Assembly: GCF_900078385.1 (NCBI RefSeq)
Contig: NZ_FLQR01000009.1
Location: 62,001-126,000 of the forward strand
DNA length: 64,000 bases
Reading direction: 5' to 3'
Origin: an uncultured Microbacterium sp.
Lineage (GTDB): Bacteria > Actinomycetota > Actinomycetes > Actinomycetales > Microbacteriaceae
This document shows positions 29,623 through 45,261 of this stretch, piece by piece. The stretch's first letter is position 1; each line of letters begins with the position of its first letter. A program made the position numbers and the translations under genes. Below the pieces are notes generated by a model. The model had not been told where the DNA came from and made no database searches. It was given only the letters and a program-made list of their open reading frames with translations.

Positions 29623-30827
29623 CCGAGGATCTCCAATCCGGGCAGCTTCTTGCCCTCGAGGAATTCAAGGCTCGCACCGCCGCCGGTCGAGATGTGCCCG
29701 AACCGGTCGTCGGGGAACCCGAGCTGACGGACCGCCGCCGCCGAGTCGCCGCCGCCGACGACGGAGAGTCCGTCGACCTCGGTGAGCGCCTGTGCGACGA
29801 CCTTCGTGCCGGCGGCGAACGCCGGCATCTCGAAGACGCCCATGGGGCCGTTCCAGAAGACAGTCTTGGCCCCCCGGATGGCGTCCGCGAAGATCTCGGC
29901 GGTCTTCGGGCCGATGTCCAGGCCCATGCCGTCGGCGCCGAACGGCGTGTCCTCCAGGGCATCCGCCGCGGCGACCACGTGGTCGGCGTCCGCAGCGAAC
30001 CCGGACGCCATCACGGCATCCACGGGGAGCACGATCTCGACGCCGCGTTCCTGCGCGGTGGCGATGTAGCCCCGCACGGTGTCGAGCTGGTCCTGCTCGA
30101 GCAGGCTCTTGCCGACCTTGTGCCCCTGTGCGGCGAGGAACGTGAACAGCATCCCGCCGCCGACGAGGACCTTGTCCACCCGCGGCAGGAGGTGCTCGAT
30201 GACGCCCAGCTTGTCGCTGACCTTCGACCCGCCCAGCACGACCGCGTAGGGCCGCTCCGGCTTCTCGGTGAGGCGGTCGAGCACGTCGACCTCCTTCTCG
30301 ATGAGGAACCCGGCAGCGGACGGCAGCAGCTCGGCGAGGTCGTAGACCGACGCCTGCTTGCGGTGCACGACACCGAACCCGTCGGAGACCAGCGCGTCGC
30401 CGAGTTCGGCGAGCTGCCGTGCGAAGGCGCCGCGCTCGGCGTCGTCCTTGGCGGTCTCCCCCGCGTTGAAGCGCAGGTTCTCGATGACGGCGATCTCGCC
30501 GTCCTCGAGCGCGGCGACGGCGTCCTTCGCCGAGGGGCCCACGGTGTCGCGCGCGAATGCGACCGGCTTGCCGAGCAGCTCGGACAGTCGCTGGGCGACC
30601 GGCTCGAGGCTGTACTTCGCGTCCGGCGCGCCGTCAGGCCGACCCAGGTGCGAGCAGGCGATGACCCGCGCACCCTGGTTGATGAGATGGTTCAGCGTGG
30701 GCAGAGCCGCCCGCACGCGGCCATCGTCCGTGATGACGCCGTCCTTCAGGGGGACGTTGAAGTCGACACGGACGATGACGCGCTTGCCGGCGAGCGAACC
30801 CAGTGAATCGAGGGTGCGCAGAGCCAT
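29613..30827 (-). CDS. pgk: Phosphoglycerate kinase
   Basis: [55 protein letters not shown]. Confidence 0.97.
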   Translation of the reverse strand: MALRTLDSLGSLAGKRVIVRVDFNVPLKDGVITDDGRVRAALPTLNHLINQGARVIACSHLGRPDGAPDAKYSLEPVAQRLSELLGKPVAFARDTVGPSAKDAVAALEDGEIAVIENLRFNAGETAKDDAERGAFARQLAELGDALVSDGFGVVHRKQASVYDLAELLPSAAGFLIEKEVDVLDRLTEKPERPYAVVLGGSKVSDKLGVIEHLLPRVDKVLVGGGMLFTFLAAQGHKVGKSLLEQDQLDTVRGYIATAQERGVEIVLPVDAVMASGFAADADHVVAAADALEDTPFGADGMGLDIGPKTAEIFADAIRGAKTVFWNGPMGVFEMPAFAAGTKVVAQALTEVDGLSVVGGGDSAAAVRQLGFPDDRFGHISTGGGASLEFLEGKKLPGLEILGWQ

Positions 30828-30832
30828 GATCG

Positions 30833-31885
<1,053 letters not shown>

Positions 31886-31940
31886 TCAATCAATGGACAA
31901 CGGCGTCCAGGCAGGCCCCCCGCAGGGGCGGCCTCCATGA

Positions 31941-32567
31941 TCATGACAGTACCAGCAGGCCCTCGGTCTTCTGGCGGGCCGTGTCAAAGCGCTTCTGGAC
32001 GTTGGCCCAGTCGGCGATGTTCCAGAACGCCTTCACGTAGTCCGCGCGGACGTTCTTGTAGTCGAGGTAGTACGCGTGCTCCCAGACGTCCAGGAGGAGC
32101 AGCGGAATGCTGCCGGCGGCGAACTGCGACTGCTGGTCGAAGAACTGCTGGATGATGAGGTTCTGGCCGATGGAGTCCCAGAAGAGCCCCGCCCAGCCGG
32201 ATCCCTGCACGCCGAGGGCGGCGGCGGTGAAGTGCGCCTGGAACTTGTCGAACGAGCCGAAGTGATCGGCGAGGGCCGCCTCGAGCTCGCCGGTGGGCTT
32301 GTCTCCGCCGTTGGGCGAGAGGTTCGTCCAGAAGATCGAGTGGTTGGTGTGGCCGCCGAGGTTGAACGCGAGGTCCTTCTCGAGCTTGTTCACGTACGCG
32401 AAGTCGCCCTTCTCGCGCGCTTCGGCGAGCTGGTCCAGCGCCGTGTTCGCGCCGGTGACGTACGCCTGGTGGTGCTTGGAGTGGTGCAGCTCCATGATCG
32501 TGCCGCTGATGCTGGGCTCGAGCGCCGCGTAGTCGTAGGTGAGCTCGGGGAGGGTGTACTTCGCCAT
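31941..32567 (-). CDS. sodA: Superoxide dismutase (Fe/Mn family)
   Basis: [52 protein letters not shown]. Confidence 0.96.
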   Translation of the reverse strand: MAKYTLPELTYDYAALEPSISGTIMELHHSKHHQAYVTGANTALDQLAEAREKGDFAYVNKLEKDLAFNLGGHTNHSIFWTNLSPNGGDKPTGELEAALADHFGSFDKFQAHFTAAALGVQGSGWAGLFWDSIGQNLIIQQFFDQQSQFAAGSIPLLLLDVWEHAYYLDYKNVRADYVKAFWNIADWANVQKRFDTARQKTEGLLVLS

Positions 32568-32695
32568 GATCTCTTCTTCCTGTCGGCGCCGCGACGGGTC
32601 GCGACGAGGGGACGTTGTCATCCTATTGACTGGCAACGCCGCCGGCATCGGGTTGCTTCCCCCTGTGACCGGGTGTAACGGCGACCCGGTGCGCG

Positions 32696-33673
32696 TCAGT
32701 CTTCGAAGCCGACGGGGACGGCGGACTCGGTGTCCGGGATGCCGTCGACGGCGGCCTTCTTGTCGGCCATGGCGAGGAGCCGGCGGATGCGGCCGGCGAC
32801 CGCGTCCTTCGTGAGCGGCGGGTCGGCGTGGTGGCCGAGCTCGTCCAGACTCGCGTCGCGGTGCGCGAGGCGCAGCTCCCCCGCCTGCTTCAGGTGGTCC
32901 GGGACATCGTCCGCGAGGATCTCTAGAGCCCGCTCGACGCGCGCGCAGGCGGCGACGGCGGCCTGCGCCGAGCGGCGCAGGTTGGCGTCGTCGAAGTTGA
33001 CCAGACGGTTGACCCCCGCGCGCACCTCGCGGCGCTGGCGCAGCTCCTCCCACGACGCGGCCGTGCGGGCGGCGCCCATCGCGGACAGGGCGAGGCGGAT
33101 GGCCTCGCCGTCGCGGACGACGACGCGCGGCACGCCGCGCACCTCGCGGGCCTTCGCGGCGATGCCGAGCCGGTGCGCGGCGCCCACGAGGGCCATGGCG
33201 GCCTCGCCGGACGGGCAGGCGATCTCGAGCGCGGCGCTGCGGCCCGGCTCGGACAGCGACCCGGCCGCGAGGAAGGCCCCGCGCCAGACGGCGGCGAGAT
33301 CGGGACGGGCACCGGTCGTGAGCTTGTTGGGGAGCCCGCGGACGGGGCGGCGGCGCTGGTCGAGGAGACCGGTCTGGCGCGCGAGGGTCTCGCCGCCTTC
33401 GATGACCCGGACGGCGAAGTGCCCGCCGGCGCGGCCGCCGGAGGCCTGCACGCGGTGCAGCTCGGGGCGGACCCCGTAGATCTCCATGAGGTCGCGTGCC
33501 ACCCGGCGGGCGAGCGGCTCGGATTCGACCTCGGCCTCGACGGCGACGCGTCCGGCGATGGAATGCAATCCGCCGGAAAAGCGCAGGAGCGCCGTCAGTT
33601 CGGCGACCCGGGCCGTGGGTCGAGCATCGCGAACGGCTGCGAGCTCGCTCTTCACGTCAGCGGTCAACGGCAC
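32696..33673 (-). CDS. whiA: DNA-binding protein WhiA
   Basis: [76 protein letters not shown]. Confidence 0.96.
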   Translation of the reverse strand: MPLTADVKSELAAVRDARPTARVAELTALLRFSGGLHSIAGRVAVEAEVESEPLARRVARDLMEIYGVRPELHRVQASGGRAGGHFAVRVIEGGETLARQTGLLDQRRRPVRGLPNKLTTGARPDLAAVWRGAFLAAGSLSEPGRSAALEIACPSGEAAMALVGAAHRLGIAAKAREVRGVPRVVVRDGEAIRLALSAMGAARTAASWEELRQRREVRAGVNRLVNFDDANLRRSAQAAVAACARVERALEILADDVPDHLKQAGELRLAHRDASLDELGHHADPPLTKDAVAGRIRRLLAMADKKAAVDGIPDTESAVPVGFED

Positions 33674-33714
33674 GGCGATCCTTCGCTTCGGGGGTCTGGG
33701 GACGAAGGTCCAGC

Positions 33715-34596
33715 CTACTCGCGACCCAGGTCGCGGTGTTTCACCCGCACGGCCACACCGGGCACCTGCCCGAGGCGCTCGGCGAGCTCCCCCACCGTCA
33801 CGACGGAGCGGTGCTTGCCGCCGGTGCAGCCGATCGCCACGACGGACTGGCGCTTGTTCTCGCGCTGGTAGCCCTCCAGCACCGGGCGCAGGGCCAGGGC
33901 ATATGCGTCGATGAACTCCTGTGCGCCCTCCTGCGCGAGCACGTAGTCGCGGACGGTCGCGTCCTCGCCGGTGAGGGCCTTGAGCTCCGGGATCCAGAAC
34001 GGGTTCGGCAGGAAGCGCATGTCGGCCACGAGATCGACGTCCGTCGGCAGTCCGTACTTGAAGCCGAAGCTCATGACGGTGACGGTGTGCTTCGCGGCAC
34101 CCTCCTCGCTGAACGCCTCGATGATGCGCGTCGCGAGCTGGTGCACGTTGTCGCGGGACGTGTCGACGATGACGTCGGCGCTCTCCCGGATGGGGGCGAG
34201 CCGAGCGCGCTCACGTCGGATCCCCTCGAGGATCGTCCCGTCGCCCTGCAGCGGATGCGGGCGGCGCACCGACTCGAACCGGCGGACGAGCACGTCGTCG
34301 GCGGCGTCCAGGAACAGCACCCGCAGGTGTCGTCCGTCGCGCAGCGCCCGCGTGATCTCCGGCAGCTGGCCGAAGAGGCCGCGACCACGCACGTCGACGA
34401 CGGCCGCGATCTTCGGCAGCGTGCCGACCGCGAGGCCCGTGAGCTCCAGCAGCGGTCGCAGCATCTGCGGCGGCAGGTTGTCCACGACGTACCAGCCGAG
34501 GTCCTCCAGCGCGTTGGCCGCCGTGGAACGGCCGGCCCCCGACATGCCTGTGACGATCAGAACCTCGCCGGCAGTACGCTCATCGCCCGTGCTCAT
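33715..34596 (-). CDS. rapZ: RNase adapter RapZ / YvcJ-family nucleotide-binding protein
   Basis: [72 protein letters not shown]. Confidence 0.95.
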   Translation of the reverse strand: MSTGDERTAGEVLIVTGMSGAGRSTAANALEDLGWYVVDNLPPQMLRPLLELTGLAVGTLPKIAAVVDVRGRGLFGQLPEITRALRDGRHLRVLFLDAADDVLVRRFESVRRPHPLQGDGTILEGIRRERARLAPIRESADVIVDTSRDNVHQLATRIIEAFSEEGAAKHTVTVMSFGFKYGLPTDVDLVADMRFLPNPFWIPELKALTGEDATVRDYVLAQEGAQEFIDAYALALRPVLEGYQRENKRQSVVAIGCTGGKHRSVVTVGELAERLGQVPGVAVRVKHRDLGRE

Positions 34597-34620
34597 CGCT
34601 GTGGTTCCTCCGGGTCCAGC

Positions 34621-36522
34621 CTACCCGGCGGAAAGATGCTGGTGGATCGTCGCGGCGAGCTTCGGGCCGACGCCCGGCAGCGCCTCGATCTCCTCCGTCG
34701 TGGCGTTCTTCAGCGCCGCGACGGAGCCGAAATGCCGCAGCAGCGCCTTGATGCGCGTGTCGCCCAGGCCCGGCACCTCGCTCAGCACCGAAGTGATGTC
34801 GCGGCGCCGGCGCTTGCGCTGATGGGTGATCGCGAAGCGGTGCGCCTCGTCGCGGAGGCGCTGCAGCAGGTACAGGGCCTCGGAGGTCCGCGGCAGGATG
34901 ACGGGGTACTCCTCCCCCGGCAGCCACACCTCCTCGAGGCGCTTGGCGATGCCGCACAGGGCGACCTCGGAGTGGCCGGCATCCGCCAGCGCCCGGGCCG
35001 CGGCTTCGACCTGCGGCTGGCCGCCGTCGACGACGAGCAGCTGCGGACGGTAGGCGAAGCGGGGCTTCCGACGGGTCGTGACGACCTCGCCGTCGGCCAT
35101 GGGATCGAAGGGCTGCTCCTCGTCGTCCTCCTCCGGACGGTCGAGGTAGGCGAGCCGGCGCCGCAGCACCTGGTACATCGAGTCGGTGTCGTCCGTGGTC
35201 TCGGCGACGCCGAACGAGCGGTACTGATCCTTTCGCGGCAACCCGTCCTCGAAGACGACCATGGATGCCACGACGTTCGTGCCGCTCAGGTGCGACACGT
35301 CGAAGCACTCGATGCGCAGCGGCGCCTCCTCGAGCCCCAGCGCCTCCTGCAGGTCGGTCAGGGCCTGCGTGCGCGCCGTGTAGTCGCTCGTCCGACGCGT
35401 CTTGTGCAGCATCAGCGCCTGCTGCGCGTTGAGGGTCGCGGTCCGCATGATGTCGGCCTTGCGACCGCGCTGCGCGACCTGGATCGAGACCTGCTTGCCG
35501 CGACGCTCGCGGAGCCACTGCTCGAGCTCCGCCTCATCCTCGGGCAGGACCGGGACGAGCACCTGGCGCGGGATGTCGGCGGGCGATGCCTCGCCGTAGG
35601 TGCGCTGCAGCACCTGATCCACGAGGTCCGCGCGGGAGATGTCGAGCTCCTTGTCGATCGTCGTGGCGCGCACACCGCGCACGCGCCCGCCGCGGATCAC
35701 GAAGAGCTGCACGGCCGCGGACAGCTCGTCTTCGGCGATCCCGAACAGGTCGGCATCCGTGTCGCTGGCGAGGACCAGCGCGCTGCGGTTGAGGACGGCA
35801 TCGATCGCCTGCAGCCGGTCGCGGTACAGCGCGGCGGACTCGTAGTCCATCGCCGCGGAGGCCTCGTGCATCCGCTTGGTGAGGGCCTTCGTGAAGCGCT
35901 GGTCCCCGCCGGACATGAACGCGATGAAGTCGTCGACGATCGCCCGATGCTCCTCGACGGTCACCTTCATCGAGCACGGTCCCCCGCACCGGCCGATCTG
36001 GCCGGGGAAGCACGGCCGCCCCGTGGCCATGGCCTTCTTGTACGACGCATCGCTGCACGTGCGGATGGGGAAGACCTTGATCATCAGGTCGATCGTGTCG
36101 TGCACGGCCCAGACCTTCGGATAGGGCCCGAAGTACTTCGCCCCGCGGATCTTCCGGTTGCGCGTGACGATGACGCGCGGCGCCTCGTCGGCGAGCGTGA
36201 TCGCCATGTACGGGTAGGACTTGTCGTCCTTGTAGCGGACGTTGAACGGCGGATCGAACTCCTTGATCCACATGTACTCCAGCTGGAGCGAATCCACGTC
36301 GCTGTCGACGACGGTCCACTCCACGGAGCTCGCCGTCGTGACCATCCGGCGGGTGCGCTCGTGCAGCGTGTGCAGCGGGGCGAAGTAGTTCGACAGCCGC
36401 GCACGCAGGTTCTTCGCCTTGCCGACGTAGAGCACCCGGCCGTCGGCGTCGCGGAACCGGTAGACGCCGGGGTTGGTCGGGATCTCGCCTGGACGGGGCT
36501 TGTACGACAGTGGGGATGCCAC
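34621..36522 (-). CDS. uvrC: Excinuclease ABC subunit UvrC
   Basis: [81 protein letters not shown] start. Confidence 0.97.
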   Translation of the reverse strand: MASPLSYKPRPGEIPTNPGVYRFRDADGRVLYVGKAKNLRARLSNYFAPLHTLHERTRRMVTTASSVEWTVVDSDVDSLQLEYMWIKEFDPPFNVRYKDDKSYPYMAITLADEAPRVIVTRNRKIRGAKYFGPYPKVWAVHDTIDLMIKVFPIRTCSDASYKKAMATGRPCFPGQIGRCGGPCSMKVTVEEHRAIVDDFIAFMSGGDQRFTKALTKRMHEASAAMDYESAALYRDRLQAIDAVLNRSALVLASDTDADLFGIAEDELSAAVQLFVIRGGRVRGVRATTIDKELDISRADLVDQVLQRTYGEASPADIPRQVLVPVLPEDEAELEQWLRERRGKQVSIQVAQRGRKADIMRTATLNAQQALMLHKTRRTSDYTARTQALTDLQEALGLEEAPLRIECFDVSHLSGTNVVASMVVFEDGLPRKDQYRSFGVAETTDDTDSMYQVLRRRLAYLDRPEEDDEEQPFDPMADGEVVTTRRKPRFAYRPQLLVVDGGQPQVEAAARALADAGHSEVALCGIAKRLEEVWLPGEEYPVILPRTSEALYLLQRLRDEAHRFAITHQRKRRRRDITSVLSEVPGLGDTRIKALLRHFGSVAALKNATTEEIEALPGVGPKLAATIHQHLSAG

Positions 36523-36523
36523 G

Positions 36524-39409
<2,886 letters not shown>

Positions 39410-39479
39410 CGGACAAGTCTAGGTCGGGCCCCGGACACCGGGTTCGGACTTCGCTCTCCGCGAGACTCGTGCGGGCGCG

Positions 39480-39917
39480 TCAGGCGCGGATGGCCCCGGC
39501 GAACGGGGCGAGGCCGTCGCGCAGCCGCGCGAGCTCGATCGCATCCAGCCCGGTCCGCGCCATGACCTGCGCCGGGACATCCAGCGCCCGTTGCCGGAGA
39601 GCGCGGCCTTCCGCGGTGAGCGCGATCTCGAGCACGCGCTCATCGGCGGCACGCCGGGCTCGGGTGACCCGCCCCTGCGCCTCGAGGCGCTTGACGAGCG
39701 GCGATAGCGTCGCCGGCTCCATCGCGAGCTCGTCGGCCAGTTCGCCGAGCGAGCGCGGGGCGCTCTCCCACAGGGCGAGCATGACGAGGTACTGCGGATG
39801 GGTCAGACCCAGCGGCTCGAGGATCGGTCGGTAGATCGACACGACGTTGCGCGCCGCCGTCACGATGGCGAAGCAGAGCTGGTTCTCCAGCTTGAGCAGG
39901 TCATCCCGGGGGTCCAT
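39480..39917 (-). CDS. MarR-family transcriptional regulator
   Basis: LGLTHPQYLVMLALWESAPRSLGELADELAMEPATLSPLVKRLEAQGRVTRARRAADERVLEIALTAEG winged-helix signature. Confidence 0.9.
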   Translation of the reverse strand: MDPRDDLLKLENQLCFAIVTAARNVVSIYRPILEPLGLTHPQYLVMLALWESAPRSLGELADELAMEPATLSPLVKRLEAQGRVTRARRAADERVLEIALTAEGRALRQRALDVPAQVMARTGLDAIELARLRDGLAPFAGAIRA

Positions 39918-39930
39918 GGAGCCAGTGTAT

Positions 39931-39955
39931 CTAATCATTTAGTACACTAATCATC
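39931..39955. promoter_or_regulatory. AT-rich divergent promoter/operator with short palindrome
   Basis: CTAATCATTTAGTACACTAATCATC in a 38-bp gap between divergent starts; TTAGT-AC-ACTAA palindrome. Confidence 0.55.
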
Positions 39956-40192
39956 ATGGCGCGAAATGAATCCGACCCCCGTCCGCTGCGCACGCGCGTC
40001 CGCGACGCGGGGGGCTGGTACGCCTACCTCAACATGCGCCTCATCTCGATCGCCGGTCCGGCCTCCGTCGGCCCTTATGACACCGAGCCGGAGCCGGTGC
40101 GGACCGGGCGCGCCTGTCCGCTGTGCGGACATCCCATGTCGGCGCACGCGTTCGACCGCTCGGGGCCGAAGCCGCTCATGACCTGCCCCTGA
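39956..40192 (+). CDS. Small protein with CxxC-type (zinc-ribbon-like) C-terminus
   Basis: 78 aa; GRACPLCGHPMSAHAF...LMTCP; divergent from MarR gene. Confidence 0.65.
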   Translation: MARNESDPRPLRTRVRDAGGWYAYLNMRLISIAGPASVGPYDTEPEPVRTGRACPLCGHPMSAHAFDRSGPKPLMTCP

Positions 40193-40207
40193 CGGACTCG
40201 GCTGCGG

Positions 40208-42277
40208 TCAGGCGTGCCCGGCGCGCTCCATGGCGCGCAGCTCCTTCTTGAGGTCCTGCACCTCGTCGCGCAGGCGCGCCGCGAGCTCGAACTTCAGCTC
40301 CGCCGCGGCGGCCAGCATCTGATTGGACAGATCGCCGATCGTCGCCTCGAGCTGGTTCGCGCCCTCGGCGGCGATCCCCTCGCGGCGCAGCTGCGGCGTC
40401 GGCGACTTGCCCTTGCCGGACTTGTTCTTCCGGGAGAGGAGCTCGGCCGTGTCCGATGCCTCGCGGGCCAGGACGTCGGTGATGTCGGCGATCTTCTTCC
40501 GCAGCGGCTGCGGGTCGATCCCGTTGGCGAGGTTGTAGGCGACCTGCTTCTCCCGGCGACGGTCGGTCTCATCGATCGCCTTGCGCATCGAGTCCGTCAT
40601 GTTGTCGGCGTACATGTGCACCTCGCCGGACACGTTGCGCGCCGCGCGCCCGATCGTCTGGATCAGCGAGGTCCCGGAGCGGAGGAACCCCTCCTTGTCC
40701 GCATCGAGGATGGCGACGAGCGACACCTCCGGGAGGTCGAGGCCCTCCCGCAGCAGGTTGATGCCGACGAGCACGTCGTAGACGCCGGAGCGCAGCTCGG
40801 TGAGCAGCTCGACGCGGCGGAGCGTGTCGACGTCGGAATGGAGATACCGGACGCGCACGCCGTGCTCGCCGAGGAAGTCGGTGAGCTCCTCCGCCATCTT
40901 CTTCGTCAGGGTCGTCACGAGCACGCGCTCGTCGCGCTCGACGCGGATCCGGATCTCCTCGAGCAGGTCGTCGATCTGGCCCTTCGAGGGCTTCACGACG
41001 ATCTCCGGGTCGATGAGACCTGTCGGCCGGATGATCTGCTCGACGACGCCGTCGGCGATGCCCATCTCGTAGCGGCCGGGGGTCGCAGAGAGATACACGG
41101 TCTGACCGATGCGGTTCTTGAACTCGTCGAAGCGGAGCGGACGGTTGTCCAGCGCGCTCGGCAGCCGGAAGCCGTGCTCGACGAGCGTGCGCTTGCGCGA
41201 GGCATCCCCCTCGTACATCGCCCCGATCTGCGGGACGGTGACGTGCGACTCGTCGATGACCATGAGGAAGTCGTCCGGGAAGAAGTCGAGCAGCGTGTGC
41301 GGCGGTTCCCCCGGCATCCGCCCGTCCAGGTGTCGCGAGTAGTTCTCGATGCCCGAGCAGAACCCCAGCTGCTGCAGCATCTCGAGGTCGAACGTCGTCC
41401 GCATGCGGAGGCGCTGCGCCTCGAGGAGCTTGCCCTGCCCGTCGAGCTCCTTGAGGCGCTCCTCCAGCTCGTGCTCGATCGTCCCGATGGCGCGCTGCAC
41501 CGTCTCGGTGCCGGCGACGTAGTGGGATGCCGGGAAGATGGGCACGCTGTCGAGCTTCTGCACGATGTCGCCGGTGAGCGGATGCAGCATGTACAGCGCC
41601 TCGATCTCGTCGCCGAAGAGCTCGATGCGCACGGCGTACTCCTCGTACACCGGGATGATCTCGATCGTGTCGCCGCGGACGCGGAAGTTGCCGCGCGAGA
41701 AGTCGACGTCGTTGCGGTTGTACTGCATCGCGATGAACTTGCGGATGAGGGCGTCCCGGTCGTACCGCTCCCCCACCTGGAGGGCCACCATGGCGCGCAG
41801 GTACTCCTCCGGCGCCCCGAGACCGTAGATGCAGGAGACGGTGCTCACCACGACGACGTCGCGGCGGCTCAGCAGCGAGTTCGTCGTCGAGTGCCGCAGC
41901 CGTTCGACCTCGGCGTTGACCGAGGAGTCCTTCTCGATGAAGGTGTCCGTCTGCGGGACGTACGCCTCGGGCTGGTAGTAGTCGTAATAGCTCACGAAGT
42001 ACTCGACCGCGTTGTGCGGCATCAGGTCGCGGAACTCGTTCGCGAGCTGGGCCGCGAGCGTCTTGTTGTGCGCGAGGACGAGCGTGGGCCGCTGCACCTG
42101 CTCGATGAGCCAGGCCGTCGTCGCCGACTTGCCGGTTCCGGTGGCGCCGAGGAGCACGACGTCGGTCTCGCCCGCGTTGATGCGCGCCGCGAGCTGCGCG
42201 ATCGCCTGCGGCTGGTCGCCGCTGGGCACGTATTCGCTCACGACCTCGAAAGGGCGCACGGATCTCGTGGTCTGCAT
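40208..42277 (-). CDS. uvrB: Excinuclease ABC subunit UvrB
   Basis: [95 protein letters not shown]. Confidence 0.98.
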   Translation of the reverse strand: MQTTRSVRPFEVVSEYVPSGDQPQAIAQLAARINAGETDVVLLGATGTGKSATTAWLIEQVQRPTLVLAHNKTLAAQLANEFRDLMPHNAVEYFVSYYDYYQPEAYVPQTDTFIEKDSSVNAEVERLRHSTTNSLLSRRDVVVVSTVSCIYGLGAPEEYLRAMVALQVGERYDRDALIRKFIAMQYNRNDVDFSRGNFRVRGDTIEIIPVYEEYAVRIELFGDEIEALYMLHPLTGDIVQKLDSVPIFPASHYVAGTETVQRAIGTIEHELEERLKELDGQGKLLEAQRLRMRTTFDLEMLQQLGFCSGIENYSRHLDGRMPGEPPHTLLDFFPDDFLMVIDESHVTVPQIGAMYEGDASRKRTLVEHGFRLPSALDNRPLRFDEFKNRIGQTVYLSATPGRYEMGIADGVVEQIIRPTGLIDPEIVVKPSKGQIDDLLEEIRIRVERDERVLVTTLTKKMAEELTDFLGEHGVRVRYLHSDVDTLRRVELLTELRSGVYDVLVGINLLREGLDLPEVSLVAILDADKEGFLRSGTSLIQTIGRAARNVSGEVHMYADNMTDSMRKAIDETDRRREKQVAYNLANGIDPQPLRKKIADITDVLAREASDTAELLSRKNKSGKGKSPTPQLRREGIAAEGANQLEATIGDLSNQMLAAAAELKFELAARLRDEVQDLKKELRAMERAGHA

Positions 42278-42367
42278 CCATCCAGCGTAGGCGGGGCCTG
42301 CGACAGTGGGGCGGGTGTTCGCGGTCAGCGACCGGTCCACGCGGCACCGGCCGCGTACGCTGGGGGC

Positions 42368-42967
42368 GTGCTGGAGTTCCTCGTCGGGTCGGGCCTCGCC
42401 GCCGCGGCCGGCCTCAACGCCTGGATGCCGCTGTTCCTGCTCGGGATCGTGGACCGGTTCGTCGCGGGTGTCGACCTCCCGGCCGGGTGGTCGTGGCTCT
42501 CCAGCGATGTCGCCCTGTGGATCACCGGTGTGCTCCTGGTCGTGGAGATCGTCGCCGACAAGATCCCCGCGGTCGACTCGGTCAACGATGTCCTGCAGAC
42601 GGCCATCCGCCCCGCCGCCGGCGGCATCGTCTTCGGAGCGGGTTCCAGCGCCGAGACGCTCCGGGTCGAGGACCCCTCGACGCTGTTCGCCGACAACGGC
42701 TGGATCCCGATCGTCGTCGGTGTCGCGATCGCCCTCGCGGTGCACCTCGTGAAGGCGACCGTGCGCCCCGTCGCCAACGCGGCGACCCTGGGTCTCGCTG
42801 CGCCCGCCCTCTCGACCGCCGAGGACGTCTCCTCGCTCGCCCTCGCCGCCTCGGCGATCTTCGCGCCGGTGATCGCCGGCGTGCTGCTGATCGGGCTCGT
42901 CGTGGGGGCCGTGCTCCTGCTGCGCCGACGGCGTCAGAGAGGGCGCGCGTCCGTTCCGGGCGCCTGA
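42368..42967 (+). CDS. DUF4126-like membrane protein
   Basis: [22 protein letters not shown] and [31 protein letters not shown] resemble DUF4126; GTG start. Confidence 0.8.
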   Translation: MLEFLVGSGLAAAAGLNAWMPLFLLGIVDRFVAGVDLPAGWSWLSSDVALWITGVLLVVEIVADKIPAVDSVNDVLQTAIRPAAGGIVFGAGSSAETLRVEDPSTLFADNGWIPIVVGVAIALAVHLVKATVRPVANAATLGLAAPALSTAEDVSSLALAASAIFAPVIAGVLLIGLVVGAVLLLRRRRQRGRASVPGA

Positions 42968-43563
42968 CCGGGGCGCAGGCGCTCCCACAGCGCGTCGGTC
43001 TGCGCGAGGGTGTCCTCCAGCGTCCCCGACGTGTCGATGACGACGTCCGCGACCGCCAGCCGGGCATCGTCGTCGACCTGCGCGGCGATCCGTGCGGCGG
43101 CGTCCGCCTCCGTCAGGCCGCGGAGCTCGACGAGCCGCCGGCGGCGGAGGTCGGCCGGCGCGTGGGCCACGACGATGAGCTCCCACGGGTCGTCGACGCG
43201 CGCCTCGACGAGCAGCGGCACGTCGTACACGACCACGGCGCCGGGATCGGAGGCGAGCGCGTCGGCGAACCGGCGCGCGGAATCGCGCCGCACCGCAGGG
43301 TGCACGATCGCGTTGAGCCGCGCGAGTGCCGCGGTGTCGCCGAACACCCGCGCGCCGAGGGCGGCGCGGTCGAGCGAGCCGTCCGGACGGATGACGGCCG
43401 CGCCGAACTCGTCGGCGATCGCGTCGAGGACGGGCGAGCCGGGCGCCTGGACCTCACGGACGATCTGGTCGGCATCCACGATCACGGCACCGTGCTCGGC
43501 GAGACGGCGGGCGATGGTGGACTTCCCGGATGCGATTCCGCCGGTGAGCGCGACGAGGGCCAT
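42934..43563 (-). CDS. coaE: Dephospho-CoA kinase
   Basis: [38 protein letters not shown]. Confidence 0.96.
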   Translation of the reverse strand: MALVALTGGIASGKSTIARRLAEHGAVIVDADQIVREVQAPGSPVLDAIADEFGAAVIRPDGSLDRAALGARVFGDTAALARLNAIVHPAVRRDSARRFADALASDPGAVVVYDVPLLVEARVDDPWELIVVAHAPADLRRRRLVELRGLTEADAAARIAAQVDDDARLAVADVVIDTSGTLEDTLAQTDALWERLRPGQAPGTDARPL

Positions 43564-43712
43564 GCCCTCATCGTGCCATGCGCGCGCGTCGCTCGATCCG
43601 AGGCCTCCATGTCCACACGTGGCATGCCTGGAGCCACCGACGGCCGACGTGGGATAACATCGCCCACGACTCCACTTCCCCCGGTTCCTGTGGAGTCCTG
43701 GAGGATGAGAAC

Positions 43713-44114
43713 GTGGAGAAGCGCGTCGCAGTCGTCGTCGAAGACGACGCGGACATCCGCTCTCTGCTCGCAGAGGTCCTCGGCAGCGGCGGATTCGCCG
43801 TGCACGCCGCGAGCACCGGCGAGGAGGGCGTGGCTCTCGTCGAGGAGTTCGACCCCGTCGTCACGACGCTCGATGTCAGCATGCCCGGCATGGACGGCTT
43901 CGAGACCGCGAAGCGCATCCGCGCCGTCAGCTCGACCTACATCGTCATGGTCAGCGCGCGTTCGGAGCAGATCGACGCCCTCCGCGGTATGCGCGCCGGC
44001 GCGGACGACTACGTGACCAAGCCGTTCCGTCCCCGCGAGCTGCGGGCGCGGATCGAGGCGATGCTGGAGCGTCCGCGCGTGACCGACGAGGCTAGCGGGC
44101 AGCAGACGGCGTGA
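43713..44114 (+). CDS. Single-domain (CheY-like) response regulator
   Basis: VVVEDDADIRSLLAEVL, TTLDVSMPGMDGFE (phosphoacceptor Asp), MVSA, DDYVTKPFRPRELRARIEAML; no output domain. Confidence 0.9.
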   Translation: MEKRVAVVVEDDADIRSLLAEVLGSGGFAVHAASTGEEGVALVEEFDPVVTTLDVSMPGMDGFETAKRIRAVSSTYIVMVSARSEQIDALRGMRAGADDYVTKPFRPRELRARIEAMLERPRVTDEASGQQTA

Positions 44115-45261
44115 CGTCGTCGACGTCCACGACGTCGGTCCCGGTCTCCCCCGCCGTGGCGCGGGCCACGGCGATGAGGTCTTCGGTCGTGATGCCGCGC
44201 CGTGACGAGATGGCCGTCCCCACGGTGACGATCGGGAGGACGCTGAGGCGCGCTTCGCGGACGCCGTCGAAGACGGCGTCGCGGACCGAGGTGGCGACGT
44301 GCCGGGCCTCGGACGGCGACGACGGGAGGAGCGCGACGGCGAGCCCGCCGTTGCCGTCCTCGCCGACGAACGACTGGGTGGGGGCCGCGCGGCGGGTGGC
44401 CTGACGCCACGCCGTCGCGACCGATTCGGCCTCGCCGCGCCCGAACGCCGTCGTGATCTGCGGCAGATCGTCGACCCGGACGGAGACGACCCCGACGGTC
44501 TCGCCCCGCACGCCCGCCCGCACGACGAGCTCGCCGAACAGCCGGGCGAAGGAGTCGGCGCGCAGGACGCCGTCGTCGGTGCGCTGGAGATCGGAGGTGA
44601 CGCTCACGCCGCGGACACCCGCCAGTCCCGCGCGGAGGATCGAGGTCGTCAAGAGCGCGACGATCGTGAGCACGACCGTGACGAGACTCGTGGACTCCGT
44701 GCTGAACCAGGTGCGGAACAGGGCGCTCTCGGTGCCCTGCGTCACGAACACGATCGTGCGGGCGACGTAGTAGAGGCTCTCCGCCGCGAGGACGACCGCG
44801 AGGCCGATCGCGTTGCGATTGCGCCGCATCTCGCCGCTGAACGACTCGCCCGCCCCGAGACCGGCGAACGCGGCGATGAGGATGAACATCACGAACGCCC
44901 CCGCCCAGTCGCCGCGGGCGACATCGATGAGCGCGGCCGCGAAGGTCGCCACGGCACCGGCGGCCACGGCGCAGGCAGCGATCAGGATGCCGCGCTCGTT
45001 GAAGCGACGGCATCCCACCCACATGCACCCCGCGGAGCTGACGAAGGCGGCATTGCCGAGGGCCGTCGGCCAGATGGAGCTCGGGTCGAGCGCCCAGATC
45101 ATGTAGGCGACCGAGGTCAGCATCCCGGCGAGGAAGCTGAGCGCCCAGATGCGGCCGACCGTCTCGTCCTTGCGGAGGAAGGTCTCGAGCAGGAACAGCG
45201 TGCCGGCCACGAGGACCACGACCGCCGTCATGACCGAGACCGTGAAGACGTCGAGTCCCAT
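44092..45261 (-). CDS. Membrane protein with degenerate GGDEF-like domain
   Basis: About 6-7 N-terminal TM segments; C-terminus has GGDEF-like spacing but the signature reads VGEDGNGGLAVALLP. Confidence 0.6.
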   Translation of the reverse strand: MGLDVFTVSVMTAVVVLVAGTLFLLETFLRKDETVGRIWALSFLAGMLTSVAYMIWALDPSSIWPTALGNAAFVSSAGCMWVGCRRFNERGILIAACAVAAGAVATFAAALIDVARGDWAGAFVMFILIAAFAGLGAGESFSGEMRRNRNAIGLAVVLAAESLYYVARTIVFVTQGTESALFRTWFSTESTSLVTVVLTIVALLTTSILRAGLAGVRGVSVTSDLQRTDDGVLRADSFARLFGELVVRAGVRGETVGVVSVRVDDLPQITTAFGRGEAESVATAWRQATRRAAPTQSFVGEDGNGGLAVALLPSSPSEARHVATSVRDAVFDGVREARLSVLPIVTVGTAISSRRGITTEDLIAVARATAGETGTDVVDVDDVTPSAAR

